Counted from the stretch's first letter, positions 45,575 through 54,787 are shown. The stretch is 64,000 bases of DNA from Marinobacter guineae (GCF_002744735.1 NZ_KZ319340.1:1025030-1089029), one strand, 5' to 3'. Notes: generated by a model from the letters alone, not told the origin. Translations and numbers: made by a program.

Positions 45575-46213
45575 ATGGATTCTGCAGGCCCTGGTGAACC
45601 TATTTTGACAGAACTTTTGCTGGAAAACGTCAGTGTTGGCGCCCTGAGTGGGGTATCTCTGGTGGTGCCTGCCGGGCAGGTCGTTTGCCTGTCCGGCCCC
45701 TCCGGCAGTGGCAAGAGTCGCCTGCTGAGGGCAGTGGCCGATCTGGAACCTCATGGTGGCGGTATCTCTCTGGGGGGGACCTGTCAGCAGGACATGCCTG
45801 CCCACGAGTGGCGGAGCCGGGTGGTGATGGTGCCGGCAGACAGTCAGTGGTGGTTTGATGAAGTGGGAGGGCACTTTCCAACTGATGCCGGTTCGCGACT
45901 GCCGTCGGCTCTGGGCTTCCCGTCCGAAGTGATGGGCTGGTCGGTCAGTCGGCTGTCCTCCGGCGAGCGTCAGCGGCTGGCCCTCTGGCGGGCGCTTTCT
46001 CTCCAGCCGGAGGCTCTTTTGCTGGACGAACCGACTGCCAATCTGGATGGCAGCAGCACGGAAACCCTGGAAACCTGGTTGCTTGAGGAGATTCGGCGGC
46101 GACAGATCGCTACCCTTTGGGTGGCCCATGACCCCGGCCAGATTCATCGTGTGGCAGATGCCCACTACCGGATTCACGGAACCAGAGTGGAGCCTGTCCA
46201 TGGAAGTGATTGA
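45575..46213 (+). CDS. fetA: Iron export ABC transporter ATP-binding protein FetA-like
   Basis: The protein has 212 residues from ATG 45575. Walker A reads GPSGSGKSRLL, the signature LSSGERQRLALWRAL, Walker B LLLDEPTANLD, and the switch His lies in VAHDP. It pairs with the FetB permease, whose start overlaps by 14 bases. In E. coli FetAB exports iron and protects against peroxide; the same is inferred here. A longer in-frame start would run back into the divergent gene. Confidence 0.85.
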   Translation: MDSAGPGEPILTELLLENVSVGALSGVSLVVPAGQVVCLSGPSGSGKSRLLRAVADLEPHGGGISLGGTCQQDMPAHEWRSRVVMVPADSQWWFDEVGGHFPTDAGSRLPSALGFPSEVMGWSVSRLSSGERQRLALWRALSLQPEALLLDEPTANLDGSSTETLETWLLEEIRRRQIATLWVAHDPGQIHRVADAHYRIHGTRVEPVHGSD

Positions 46214-46997
46214 CCTTGCCTGGTGGAAACTGGGGTTGGCGGCCCTGCTGGTGCTGGCTCTGGGTGTATCCGGATACATTGCCCGGCTTGGAATTACCCG
46301 CAGCCTGCTGATTGCCGCCATCCGCACGGTCATCCAGTTGGCGCTGATCGGGTTGGTACTTGAAGCCCTGTTTGCGTCCTCTGCGTTTTACTGGATTGCC
46401 CTGCTGGCGGTGGTGATGCTGCTGATCGCAGGCCGTGAGGTGGTGGCACGCCAGGGTCGGCGTTTGCAGGGCTGGTGGGCTTTCGGTATTGGCACCGGTG
46501 CCATGTTGGTGTCGTCCTTCACGGTCACGGTTCTGGCCCTGACCGTGGTGATCGGCCCCGACCCCTGGTATGCCCCCCAATACGCCATCCCTTTGCTGGG
46601 CATGATGCTGGGCAACACCATGACAGGCGTCAGCCTGGCTCTGGATCGGCTCAATGAATCGGTCTGGAGACAAAGAGGCGTGATCGAGAATCGGCTGATG
46701 CTGGGGCAGACCTGGCAGCAGGCACTGGAGGATATCCGGAGGGACGCCATGCGCAGCGGCATGATGCCCTCGATCAATGCCATGGCGGCGGCCGGTATTG
46801 TCAGCCTGCCGGGCATGATGACCGGTCAGATTCTGGCGGGCAGCCCGCCTGCGGTGGCCGTGAAATACCAGATCCTGGTGATGCTCATTATTACGGCAGC
46901 CACCGGTTTTGGTGCAGTGATGGCGGTCTCCTGGGGTGGCCGCAGGCTGTTTGATGATCGTGAGCGTTTGCGTCTGGACCGGTTGGTTAAGTCTTGA
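46200..46997 (+). CDS. fetB: Iron export ABC transporter permease FetB-like
   Basis: The protein has 265 residues from ATG 46200, inside the fetA end. It has about seven membrane helices, with IAAIRTVIQLALIGLVL near the start, the family hallmark LLGMMLGNTMTGVSLALDRL, and GIVSLPGMMTGQILAG. It matches the UPF0014/FetB family. Its 3' end overlaps the convergent thioredoxin-like gene by 11 bases. Confidence 0.9.
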   Translation: MEVIDLAWWKLGLAALLVLALGVSGYIARLGITRSLLIAAIRTVIQLALIGLVLEALFASSAFYWIALLAVVMLLIAGREVVARQGRRLQGWWAFGIGTGAMLVSSFTVTVLALTVVIGPDPWYAPQYAIPLLGMMLGNTMTGVSLALDRLNESVWRQRGVIENRLMLGQTWQQALEDIRRDAMRSGMMPSINAMAAAGIVSLPGMMTGQILAGSPPAVAVKYQILVMLIITAATGFGAVMAVSWGGRRLFDDRERLRLDRLVKS

Positions 46998-47223
46998 GCC
47001 AGCCGACAATTTTCGCGTGATCCGGGATGGAGCCGCTGTGAACCACCTTGCCGTCAACGGCTACCGCCGGGGTGGACATCACCTGATATTCCATGATTTT
47101 CGCCGGGTCAGTAACTTTGACCACCTCGACTGGCTCGCCCAGCTCCTGGGCGACACGCTCAATGCTTTCGGCAGTGGTGACGCATTTCTTGCAGCCGGTA
47201 CCAAGTACTTCGAAATGTTTCAT
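46987..47223 (-). CDS. Small thioredoxin-like redox protein
   Basis: A 78-residue protein of the small redox-active disulfide/glutaredoxin-like family: CKKC motif at about 11-14 in LGTGCKKCVTTAES, and the cis-Pro segment VMSTPAVAVDGKVVHSG. It is expected to be a cytosolic dithiol carrier. It lies 40 bases after the permease gene on the same strand, a pairing common in arsenic and metal gene clusters. It might reduce the arsenate reductase domain of the ArsC-ArsR fusion; that is inference. Confidence 0.88.
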   Translation of the reverse strand: MKHFEVLGTGCKKCVTTAESIERVAQELGEPVEVVKVTDPAKIMEYQVMSTPAVAVDGKVVHSGSIPDHAKIVGWLKT

Positions 47224-47263
47224 GGGATTCTCCTGTGGAATGTTTTATTTACTGTCAAAGATA

Positions 47264-48280
47264 TCAGAACCCTGAAAAAAGCCAGGGGCTGATGGTGTTA
47301 ATTACCCAGCCGACCACCATGAAGTTAGCCAGCAGGATGACAAAGATCATGGTCAGCAGACGGTAGGTCATGACCTGCTTGAGCATGATGAATTCCGGAA
47401 AGCTGGCAGCCACGGTGCTCATGCAGAAGGCGAGGGTGGTGCCAACTGGCAGGCCCTTGACGATCAGGCTCTCCATCACCGGAATGACACCGGTAGCATT
47501 GGAGTAAAGGGGCAGGCCGGCAAATACGGCGGCTGGCACGCTCCACCACTGGCCAGAGCCCAGGTTTTCGGCAAACCAGTTATCCGGTACGAAACCGTGC
47601 AGTGCAGCACCGAGGCCTACGCCGATCAGTACCCATTTCCAGATGCGCCCGACGATTTCCTTGAGTTCGTCTTTGGCAAACTGATGTCTTTCCTTGAAGG
47701 TCAGCTTTGGTGCTTCAGGCACCTCAATGTCACTCGGGTTGCTTTGCGCTTCCACAGCGGCCTTCTGATAGGCCTTGGCGGCAAAATCCTTCAGCCAGCG
47801 TTCACCCTTCATCGCATCCAGAATCATGCCGCCGACAATGCCCACCGCCATGCCGATCACAATGTAGGCCAGGGTGAACTTCCAGCCCAGCAGGCTCCAG
47901 AGCATGATCACCGCCACCTCGTTGATGATAGGTGAGGTGAACAGGAACGCCATGGTGATACCCAGCGGAATGCCGGCGCTGGTAAACCCCAGGAACAGCG
48001 GAATGCTGGAGCAGGAGCAGAACGGGGTAATAGCGCCAAAACCAGAGCCAAAGAAATAGCCCACCATTCGGTGTTTCTGCTGAATATAGGACCGGACCCG
48101 CTCCAGGTTGAGCGATGCCCGTGCCAGTGCGATCACGTAGATCATCACCACCAGCAGAAACAGGATTTTGGTGGTGTCTTCAATGAAGAAATGGATCGAC
48201 GTGCCCAGTTTGGTGTCCGGGCTCAGCCCCATCAGGTCGTAGGTCAGCCAGTTGGCGAGCAGCGTGAATATCTCAAACAT
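47264..48280 (-). CDS. UPF0718/ArsP-like permease
   Basis: The protein has 338 residues from ATG 48280; the frame continues upstream without a plausible start. It has about eight to ten membrane helices, with the Cys motif TPFCSCSSIPLFLGFTSAGIP and the repeat LFTSPIINEVAV in the first half. A second copy of the fold includes LYSNATGVIPVMESL. The family includes ArsP, which exports trivalent methylarsenicals. The substrate here is unproven, but the position at the edge of the arsenic genes and the partner thioredoxin support a metalloid role. Confidence 0.82.
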   Translation of the reverse strand: MFEIFTLLANWLTYDLMGLSPDTKLGTSIHFFIEDTTKILFLLVVMIYVIALARASLNLERVRSYIQQKHRMVGYFFGSGFGAITPFCSCSSIPLFLGFTSAGIPLGITMAFLFTSPIINEVAVIMLWSLLGWKFTLAYIVIGMAVGIVGGMILDAMKGERWLKDFAAKAYQKAAVEAQSNPSDIEVPEAPKLTFKERHQFAKDELKEIVGRIWKWVLIGVGLGAALHGFVPDNWFAENLGSGQWWSVPAAVFAGLPLYSNATGVIPVMESLIVKGLPVGTTLAFCMSTVAASFPEFIMLKQVMTYRLLTMIFVILLANFMVVGWVINTISPWLFSGF

Positions 48281-48470
48281 GGTCGCAGGGGCCCTTGTTA
48301 TGGTGTTGAAAACGGTTTGCTGACAGGAAGACGAACAACCTTTGGAAAGGATACTCCCGTTCTTGAAAAATATGGCTGAACCAGAGCAAGGCACCAAAGT
48401 AGCATGTGCTCCTCGGGCGTCCTCGCTATAGTCTTGGGTAGAGCCCCACTCAACAAAGAAGACAACAACA

Positions 48471-49655
48471 ATGATGGATTTGCTTCGGCGTTTTCCGCTG
48501 CCGGTGATCGTGCTGGCCCAGCTGTTCGGGACATCCCTATGGTTCAGCGTAAACGGCGTCTGGTTATCCCTCTCCGGAGAACTGGGCCTCACGGAGACCG
48601 ATCTGGGCCGGCTGACTCTGGCCGTCCAGGCCGGGTTTATCGTGGGCACTCTGACCATCGCTGTAACCGGGTTGGCAGACCGGTTCGGCGCCAGCCGGAT
48701 TTTTGCGGTGTCCAGCCTTCTGGGGGCATTGGTGAACGGAGGATTTGTCTTCGCCGCGCACCTGCCACCCCTGGATTTCGTGTTGCGGTTTGCCACCGGC
48801 CTTTGCCTCGCGGGCATCTACCCGCTCGGGATGAAAATGGTGATCGCCTGGACCCCGAAATACGCCGGTTCGGCCCTGGCGTGGTTGGTGGGCATGCTGA
48901 CACTTGGCACGGCACTGCCTCATCTTATGCGTGGCGCGACATTCGGTTTGCCGTGGGAGTTGCCGTTACTGGTGGCATCTGCGTTGGCCCTGGCCGGCGG
49001 GGCCATGGTGTTTCTGCTGGGTGACGGGCCGCATCTGCCCAAAAGCAGTGGTCCCATACCCCTGAGTCAGGGGTTGGCGGCATTGCGTATACCTCGGTTC
49101 CGGGCAGTTGCCGGTGGTTACTTCGGCCATATGTGGGAGCTCTACGCCTTCTGGACACTGGTTCCCCTGCTGGCTGGCCGGGAACTGGAGCGCATGGGAA
49201 TGGCGCAGGGTTTTGTGCCCTGGCTGGCCTTCGCCATCATAGGAATCGGTGCCGCCGGGTGTATTGGCGGCGGCCGGCTCAGTCGCAGCCGGGGCAGTGA
49301 GTGGGTGGCACGGGTGGCACTTACGGTTTCCGGGTTACTGTGCCTGGTGTATCCCCTGGTGAGTGGGCTGTCGCCGGTTCTGCTGGTGGCCCTGTTACTG
49401 CTGTGGGGGCTTGCAGTGGTAGCGGATTCGCCGCAGTTTTCTGCCCTGGCGGCCGCCACGGCGCCACGGGAATCGGTGGGCTCGTCGCTGGCGGTGATGA
49501 ACGCGGTGGGGTTCGGGCTCACCTTGCCGGCCATTTGGCTGACCAGCGGATTGTGGGGTGAACTCGGGGTCTGGGTGGCGCTGCTGTTGGTGCCTGGCCC
49601 GGTGTTCGGGCTCTGGTCGCTGGCCCGGGCCAGGGTGGACTCTGGTTCTGTCTGA
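48471..49655 (+). CDS. Major facilitator superfamily transporter
   Basis: A 394-residue protein with twelve predicted membrane helices. FGTSLWFSVNGVWLSL lies in helix 1, GLADRFGASRIFAV in the loop between helices 2 and 3 (motif A), and GLCLAGIYPLGMKMVIAW in helix 4. The substrate cannot be told from sequence. It stands alone; ATGs at 48471 and 48474 are equally possible starts. Confidence 0.87.
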   Translation: MMDLLRRFPLPVIVLAQLFGTSLWFSVNGVWLSLSGELGLTETDLGRLTLAVQAGFIVGTLTIAVTGLADRFGASRIFAVSSLLGALVNGGFVFAAHLPPLDFVLRFATGLCLAGIYPLGMKMVIAWTPKYAGSALAWLVGMLTLGTALPHLMRGATFGLPWELPLLVASALALAGGAMVFLLGDGPHLPKSSGPIPLSQGLAALRIPRFRAVAGGYFGHMWELYAFWTLVPLLAGRELERMGMAQGFVPWLAFAIIGIGAAGCIGGGRLSRSRGSEWVARVALTVSGLLCLVYPLVSGLSPVLLVALLLLWGLAVVADSPQFSALAAATAPRESVGSSLAVMNAVGFGLTLPAIWLTSGLWGELGVWVALLLVPGPVFGLWSLARARVDSGSV

Positions 49656-49723
49656 GCCGCCAGCTGCTATGCTCTTGGGCAAGGGCACCGATCAGTAACC
49701 GGTACGACGCACAGGAACGCGGC

Positions 49724-50797
49724 ATGGCCTATTTCAGCAAGCATTACCACAACCCGGGTACGGAGCCCGGTACTTTAGTTGCCAAGAGTGACCTTGGGCG
49801 TCCGGTGACCATTCACCTGATCGACTACACCGAGGACCACCTTGAGGAAGTCCGGTTGGCGAATGCCGCTGACTGCCGTGAGTACCTGGAAAGAGAATCA
49901 AAAACCTGGATTCAGGTTAATGGCCAGGCGGACCCGGAAACACTCAGAAACCTGGGCGATCTCTTCGACCTTCACGATCTGGCCCTTGAGGATGTGCTCA
50001 ATACCGGGCAGCGCCCCAAGCTCGAGCTCTATGATGACCAGTTGTTTATCATTGCTGCCATGCCGTTCTATAACGGCGACAAGTTGGACATCGTCCAGAT
50101 CAGCCTGTTCATCGGTAAAAACTACCTGATCTGTCTTTGCCCGCTTGATGAAGACCCCTTCGAGCCGGTCCGCAAGCGCATGCGGCTGGCCAACAACCGG
50201 CGATTTGTCACCCGGGACATAGATTACCTGCTTTATGCCTTACTGGATCTTGTGACTGATTCCGGATTTCCCGTGCTGGAGCAGTTCGGTTACCAGCTAG
50301 AGGAGATGGAGACAGATCTGCTCGAGAACCCGAACCAGCGCACACTGGCCCGGATTCACGGCCTGAAGAGAGAGTTGCTGGTGCTAAGGCGCGTGCTCTG
50401 GCCGCAACGGGAACTGTTGACCGGCCTGATGCGGACGGAAGACCCGTTAATCCATGCGAACACGCAGGTTTATTTCCGGGATTGTCACGATCACAGCGTA
50501 CAGATCATCGAACTGCTTGAAAGTTTCCGGGAGATGGCGACCAGCATGCTCGATATTTACCTTTCCAGCATTAGCCAGCGCACCAACGAAACCATGCGGG
50601 TGCTGACCATCATTGCCACCATCTTCATTCCGCTGACCTTCGTGGCAGGTGTGTACGGAATGAACTTTCAGAACCCGGATAGCCCCTGGGCGATGCCCGA
50701 ACTGGGCTGGTACTTCGGGTACCCCATGGCCTGGGGCGTAATGATTGCCATTGCCGCAGGCCTGTTGTGGTTTTTTAAACGCAGGGGATGGATGTAG
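49724..50797 (+). CDS. corA: CorA magnesium/cobalt transporter
   Basis: A 357-residue protein. A large soluble N-terminal domain (about 1-290) precedes two C-terminal helices. The pore signature YGMNF stands at the end of the first helix (TFVAGVYGMNFQNP), and the positive tail FKRRGWM ends the protein. It forms a pentameric Mg(II)/Co(II) channel in the inner membrane. The next gene starts nine bases later. Confidence 0.93.
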   Translation: MAYFSKHYHNPGTEPGTLVAKSDLGRPVTIHLIDYTEDHLEEVRLANAADCREYLERESKTWIQVNGQADPETLRNLGDLFDLHDLALEDVLNTGQRPKLELYDDQLFIIAAMPFYNGDKLDIVQISLFIGKNYLICLCPLDEDPFEPVRKRMRLANNRRFVTRDIDYLLYALLDLVTDSGFPVLEQFGYQLEEMETDLLENPNQRTLARIHGLKRELLVLRRVLWPQRELLTGLMRTEDPLIHANTQVYFRDCHDHSVQIIELLESFREMATSMLDIYLSSISQRTNETMRVLTIIATIFIPLTFVAGVYGMNFQNPDSPWAMPELGWYFGYPMAWGVMIAIAAGLLWFFKRRGWM

Positions 50798-50806
50798 GGG
50801 CCGGAC

Positions 50807-51931
50807 ATGGCAGATTCGAGATTTGAGAGCCCGGCTCATGGGCCCCGTATCCTGCTGTTGTCCGGCTATGACGCAGCCAGCCACCAGCGCTGGCGGGACC
50901 AGCTTACGGGCCTGTTCCACGAGTATAAGTGGCATACCCTGGCGTTGCCCCCGAGATTCTTCCGGTGGCGCATTCGGGGCAATCCTTTGAGCTGGCTAAA
51001 TGAGCCCTGTTTAAAGGAGCCATGGGATCTGGTAATTGCCACCTCCATGGTGGATCTCGCTTCACTACGGAGTTTCCACCCAGGTTTGTCCCAGATCCCG
51101 TGCCTGCTTTACATGCATGAAAACCAGTTTGCCTTCCCTGTGTCCAGTAAACAGAATGCCAGTCTGGACCCCCAGATGGTGAACCTTTACAGCGCCATTT
51201 CAGCGGACTGTGTGGTGTTTAACAGCGCCTGGAACCGGGACAGTTTTCTGAACGGCGCCTGGGATTTCCTCGATACCATGCCCGACGGAGTGCCGGACGG
51301 ATTGATTGCCAGCCTGCGCGAGAAATCCCGGGTGATACCCGTGCCGATTGAAGACCGGTTGTTTGCCGACCGTCCGGGCCCGGTAAATTGGGCCTGTCCC
51401 CATCTGCTCTGGAATCACCGCTGGGAATACGACAAAGGCCCTGAACGCCTGTTGAAGTTCTTGCAGGCTTTGGACCGACGATCCATTCCGTTTCGGCTGA
51501 GTGTAGTGGGCGAGCGGTTCCGGAACCACCCAAAGGCATTTGATCAGATCCATCGCCAGTTCGAGAGCCGGGTGGAGCAGTGGGGCTTTTTAGAGAGTCG
51601 GGGCGACTATGACCAGCTGTTGGCGCGGGCGGATATTGTTGTCTCAACGGCCCTGCACGATTTCCAGGGACTGTCGATGCTGGAGGCCATGGCATCAGGC
51701 TGTGTGCCGCTGGCACCAGACCGGCTGGCCTACCGTGAATACGTGCCGGATTCCTGCCGATACAAGAGCCATGAACAGGATGCAGGCGCGGAAGCCGAGG
51801 CGGCGGCCGATTGCCTGGAAAGTCTTTTGCGGCGACAGCCCTCTCACTGTCAGCCAGATGCCTGGCGAGGGTCAGTGCTGGCGGGCGAGTATCAGTCCCT
51901 GTTTGACGAACTTATCCAGACTGAACAGTGA
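50807..51931 (+). CDS. QTMAN-like glycosyltransferase (DUF3524), tRNA-queuosine mannosyltransferase family
   Basis: A 374-residue protein. The N-terminal DUF3524 domain reads LLLSGYDAASHQRWRDQL, ALPPRFFRWRIRGN and LYMHENQFAFP. The C-terminal GT-B nucleotide-sugar domain has LLWNHRWEYDKGPERLLK and the acidic site ALHDFQGLSMLEAMASGCVPLAP. Eukaryotic homologues add mannose to queuosine at the wobble base of tRNA-Asp. Whether the bacterial protein makes the same modification is inference. It follows corA by nine bases, with no queuosine genes nearby. Confidence 0.85.
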   Translation: MADSRFESPAHGPRILLLSGYDAASHQRWRDQLTGLFHEYKWHTLALPPRFFRWRIRGNPLSWLNEPCLKEPWDLVIATSMVDLASLRSFHPGLSQIPCLLYMHENQFAFPVSSKQNASLDPQMVNLYSAISADCVVFNSAWNRDSFLNGAWDFLDTMPDGVPDGLIASLREKSRVIPVPIEDRLFADRPGPVNWACPHLLWNHRWEYDKGPERLLKFLQALDRRSIPFRLSVVGERFRNHPKAFDQIHRQFESRVEQWGFLESRGDYDQLLARADIVVSTALHDFQGLSMLEAMASGCVPLAPDRLAYREYVPDSCRYKSHEQDAGAEAEAAADCLESLLRRQPSHCQPDAWRGSVLAGEYQSLFDELIQTEQ

Positions 51932-52020
51932 ATCTTTCATGGCACCATCTTCGAGAAAAACCGCCGCTCAAGGGTTGGGATCTCTGTTTCGAGACATAAT
52001 AACTAATAAGTGGTTCGAGG

Positions 52021-52578
52021 ATGGCTGATTCGATGACATTTGACTGTGTATTAAAGGCGTGGCACGACCATCAGGCTGAACTTCGCGGCTTCCTGATCGG
52101 TCAGATCAAAGAGCCGGCGATGGCCGACGATGTCCTGCAGGATGTGTTCTTCAAGGCCATGCGCGAGGGGCAGGGGTTCTGTGACCTGCAGAACCCCCGG
52201 GCCTGGCTGTTCCGGGTTGCCCGCAACGCGCTCACCGACAACCATCGTCTACGCAAACATTGGGTGCCGGTTCCGGATCACTTGCCGGATGAACGCGCAC
52301 CGGAGCGGGCACCGGTGGATGAACTGGATGCCTGCATCAACCGGACCCTCCCGGATTTGGCCGAGAACGACCGCGACATACTTCAGGCCTGCGATCTGGG
52401 CTCGATGTCTCAGGAGGCCTATGCACAATCCAGAGACCTTTCGCTCGCCGCCGCGAAAGCCAGGATCCGCAGAGCAAGAGAGCGCCTGCGGGAGGCTTTG
52501 GCGAAGCGTTGCGATGTGGTGTTGGATGGCTCGGGCAACGTTTGTTGCCACGGCGAGTCGGATGGTTCCAAATGCTGA
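52021..52578 (+). CDS. ECF sigma factor (SigZ-like) with cysteine-rich tail
   Basis: A 185-residue protein. Region 2 reads MADDVLQDVFFKAMR and NPRAWLFRVARNALTDNHR; region 4 includes SLAAAKARIRRARERLREAL. The tail CDVVLDGSGNVCCHGESDGSKC holds four cysteines and a His, as in SigZ-type factors, and could bind a metal or sense redox. No anti-sigma gene is adjacent. The following ATP-grasp-like and CDF genes are tightly spaced, so one regulon is likely. Confidence 0.85.
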   Translation: MADSMTFDCVLKAWHDHQAELRGFLIGQIKEPAMADDVLQDVFFKAMREGQGFCDLQNPRAWLFRVARNALTDNHRLRKHWVPVPDHLPDERAPERAPVDELDACINRTLPDLAENDRDILQACDLGSMSQEAYAQSRDLSLAAAKARIRRARERLREALAKRCDVVLDGSGNVCCHGESDGSKC

Positions 52579-52613
52579 ACCTGTCGCAATCGTTAAACGG
52601 GGAAGGGCTGGGA

Positions 52614-53888
52614 ATGGAGCGTCTCAATGACGAGTGTTTCTGCCTGAGCCTGGATGAAGAAGCGCTCAAAACTGCGCTGGAAAGTGAATTGGGTGACGCC
52701 GGGTTGGCCGAGCTGGTGCGTGAGCGCTGCCCCTATGTCTTTTCCTCCCGGCCGGTGTTTCTGGCGCAGGCTCAGATACAGCGTATGACCGAGGTGGTTG
52801 AAGCTGTTGAAGAAGTGGTTTCCCTGCCCGCCTGGCAGGAGCGGGTGTTGGCAGGATGCTCCGAAGTCAGTCAGCACGCACAAGGCGAATCAACGGGCGT
52901 GTTTCTTGGTTTTGATTTTCACGTTCGGGGCCAAAACCTGGGCTTGATCGAGATCAACACCAATGCCGGTGGCGCCATGCTTAACGCGATTATGGCACGA
53001 GCCCAACGGGCCTGCTGTCCAGAGATGGAAACACTGGTGCCCACCCTGGCCTCTGTGCTGAATCTGGAACAGGACATTGTGGCGATGTTCCGGCAGGAGT
53101 GGGCCCTGGCTGGCCAGGAGCGCCCGTTATCTTCCATCGCCATCGTAGATGAGGTCCCCGAGAGCCAATATCTGTATCCCGAGTTTGTCCTGTTCCGCCG
53201 TCTGTTCGAACGCCATGGCATTACCTCGGTCATTGTTGGCCCTGAGCAGCTGGCGTTGCGGAACGGTCGGTTGTGGCACGGCGAGCTCGCTATCGATCTG
53301 GTCTATAACCGGTTGACGGATTTTCTGTTAGAGCAGCCAGCGCACAAAGTATTACGCTCCGCTCTTCTGGAAGACGCGGCAGTGCTGACGCCGAATCCAC
53401 GAGCCCACGCCCTGTATGCTGACAAACGTAACCTGGCTCTTCTGACCGATGAAACCGAGTTGGTATCGTTGGGGGTGCCTGCCCATTTGCGGGAAGTCTT
53501 GTTGCGCGGGATACCGCAGACGGAGCTGGTTAGTCCTGACAATGCCGAGCGGTTGTGGAGCGAGCGGCGGCGATTATTCTTTAAGCCCGCCTCTGGTTAT
53601 GGCAGCAAGGCGGCTTACCGGGGCGACAAGTTGACCAGGCGGGTGTGGGGCGAGATCCTGGCGGGGAACTATGTGGCACAGGCGCTGGTGATGCCCGGTG
53701 AACGCAGGGTGGCCCCGGGTGATGACGGTGCCGCGCTGAAATTTGATGTGCGCAACTATGTCTACAATCGGCAAGTGCAGTGGCTGGCAGCGCGTCTGTA
53801 CCAGGGCCAGACCACGAATTTCCGCACCCCGGGTGGCGGCTTTGCGCCGGTTTATGGATATCCGGGCCAGCTTGAGGGAAGGCGCTGA
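52614..53888 (+). CDS. ATP-grasp-like protein of unknown function
   Basis: The protein has 424 residues from ATG 52614, chosen for GGGGAAGGG upstream; an ATG at 52572 overlapping the sigma gene is the alternative. GLIEINTNAGGAM and LVYNRLTDFLLE resemble ATP-grasp metal and substrate segments. LFFKPASGYGSKAAYRGDKL is an ATP-binding Lys/Gly loop, and NFRTPGGGFAPVYGYP ends the protein. These suggest an ATP-dependent ligase or a circularly permuted ATP-grasp enzyme. The substrate is unknown. It sits between a sigma factor and a cation exporter and overlaps the latter by one base (TGATG). Confidence 0.72.
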   Translation: MERLNDECFCLSLDEEALKTALESELGDAGLAELVRERCPYVFSSRPVFLAQAQIQRMTEVVEAVEEVVSLPAWQERVLAGCSEVSQHAQGESTGVFLGFDFHVRGQNLGLIEINTNAGGAMLNAIMARAQRACCPEMETLVPTLASVLNLEQDIVAMFRQEWALAGQERPLSSIAIVDEVPESQYLYPEFVLFRRLFERHGITSVIVGPEQLALRNGRLWHGELAIDLVYNRLTDFLLEQPAHKVLRSALLEDAAVLTPNPRAHALYADKRNLALLTDETELVSLGVPAHLREVLLRGIPQTELVSPDNAERLWSERRRLFFKPASGYGSKAAYRGDKLTRRVWGEILAGNYVAQALVMPGERRVAPGDDGAALKFDVRNYVYNRQVQWLAARLYQGQTTNFRTPGGGFAPVYGYPGQLEGRR

Positions 53889-54787
53889 TGGTCCACGAGC
53901 ATGATCATGCCCCCCGGAATTTTGGCCGCGCCTTCGCCATCGGGGTGACACTGAATGTGGCCTTTGTGGTGATTGAGGCCTTTTACGGCTGGCAGGCCGG
54001 ATCGCTGGCGTTGCTGGCGGATGCGGCCCACAATCTCAGTGATGTGGGTGGCCTGTTGCTGGCCTGGGCCGCTTTTGGTGCGGCGCAACTGCACCCCAAC
54101 ATGCGTCACAGCTATGGCTGGCGCAAGGGGTCGATCCTGGCCAGCTTTGCCAATGCGGTGATTCTGCTGGTGGCCATGGGTTCCCTGGGGTGGGAGGCGT
54201 TTGAGCGTCTGCAAACGCCATCCCCGGTGGCAGCCGGCACTGTTATGGTGGTTGCCGGTATCGGTGTGGTGATCAATGCGGCTACCGCCTGGCTGTTCCT
54301 GGCCGGCAGTAAAGGCGATCTCAATATCCGTGGTGCCTTCCTGCACATGGCGGCTGATGCCCTGGTGTCCCTGGGCGTGGTGATAGCCGGTGCTGTTTAT
54401 CTGTGGCAGGGCTGGGGCTGGATTGATCCGGTTATGAGCCTGGTGATCGCCCTGGTAGTCGTGGTGGGCACCTGGTCACTGTTTCGACGTTCCCTGCATT
54501 TACTATTTGATGGTGTACCGGAAGAGATTGATCTGGCGGAAGTACAAACGGCGCTGCTGGAACTGCCCGGGGTGGTGTCTGTGCACGACCTCCACGTTTG
54601 GGCCATGAGCACTAGTGACAACGCCATCACTGCTCACCTGGTCACGGCGGACGACGACATCGATCGTGACCGCCTGCTGACGCTGGCCACCGAGATGCTG
54701 CACGAGCGTTTTGAAATCCGTCACACGGTGTTGCAACCGGAGACCGAGGCCTACGCGGCAAACTGTCCCACCGCTTGCGGCTGCTAG
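53888..54787 (+). CDS. Cation diffusion facilitator metal exporter
   Basis: A 299-residue protein with six membrane helices and a C-terminal cytosolic domain. His-rich N-terminus MVHEHDHAP. Metal site residues: HNLSD in helix 2 and HMAAD in helix 5, both of the H-x3-D type linked to Zn(II)/Cd(II)/Co(II). It exports divalent metals by proton antiport. It is the last gene of the sigma/ATP-grasp operon and ends with cysteines (YAANCPTACGC) that could also bind metal. Confidence 0.93.
   Translation: MVHEHDHAPRNFGRAFAIGVTLNVAFVVIEAFYGWQAGSLALLADAAHNLSDVGGLLLAWAAFGAAQLHPNMRHSYGWRKGSILASFANAVILLVAMGSLGWEAFERLQTPSPVAAGTVMVVAGIGVVINAATAWLFLAGSKGDLNIRGAFLHMAADALVSLGVVIAGAVYLWQGWGWIDPVMSLVIALVVVVGTWSLFRRSLHLLFDGVPEEIDLAEVQTALLELPGVVSVHDLHVWAMSTSDNAITAHLVTADDDIDRDRLLTLATEMLHERFEIRHTVLQPETEAYAANCPTACGC

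Noticed and set aside
48281..48817. Upstream extension of the ArsP-like permease frame
   Set aside because: The translated extension is not membrane-like, overlaps the divergent MFS gene, and the ATG at 48280 matches the family start.
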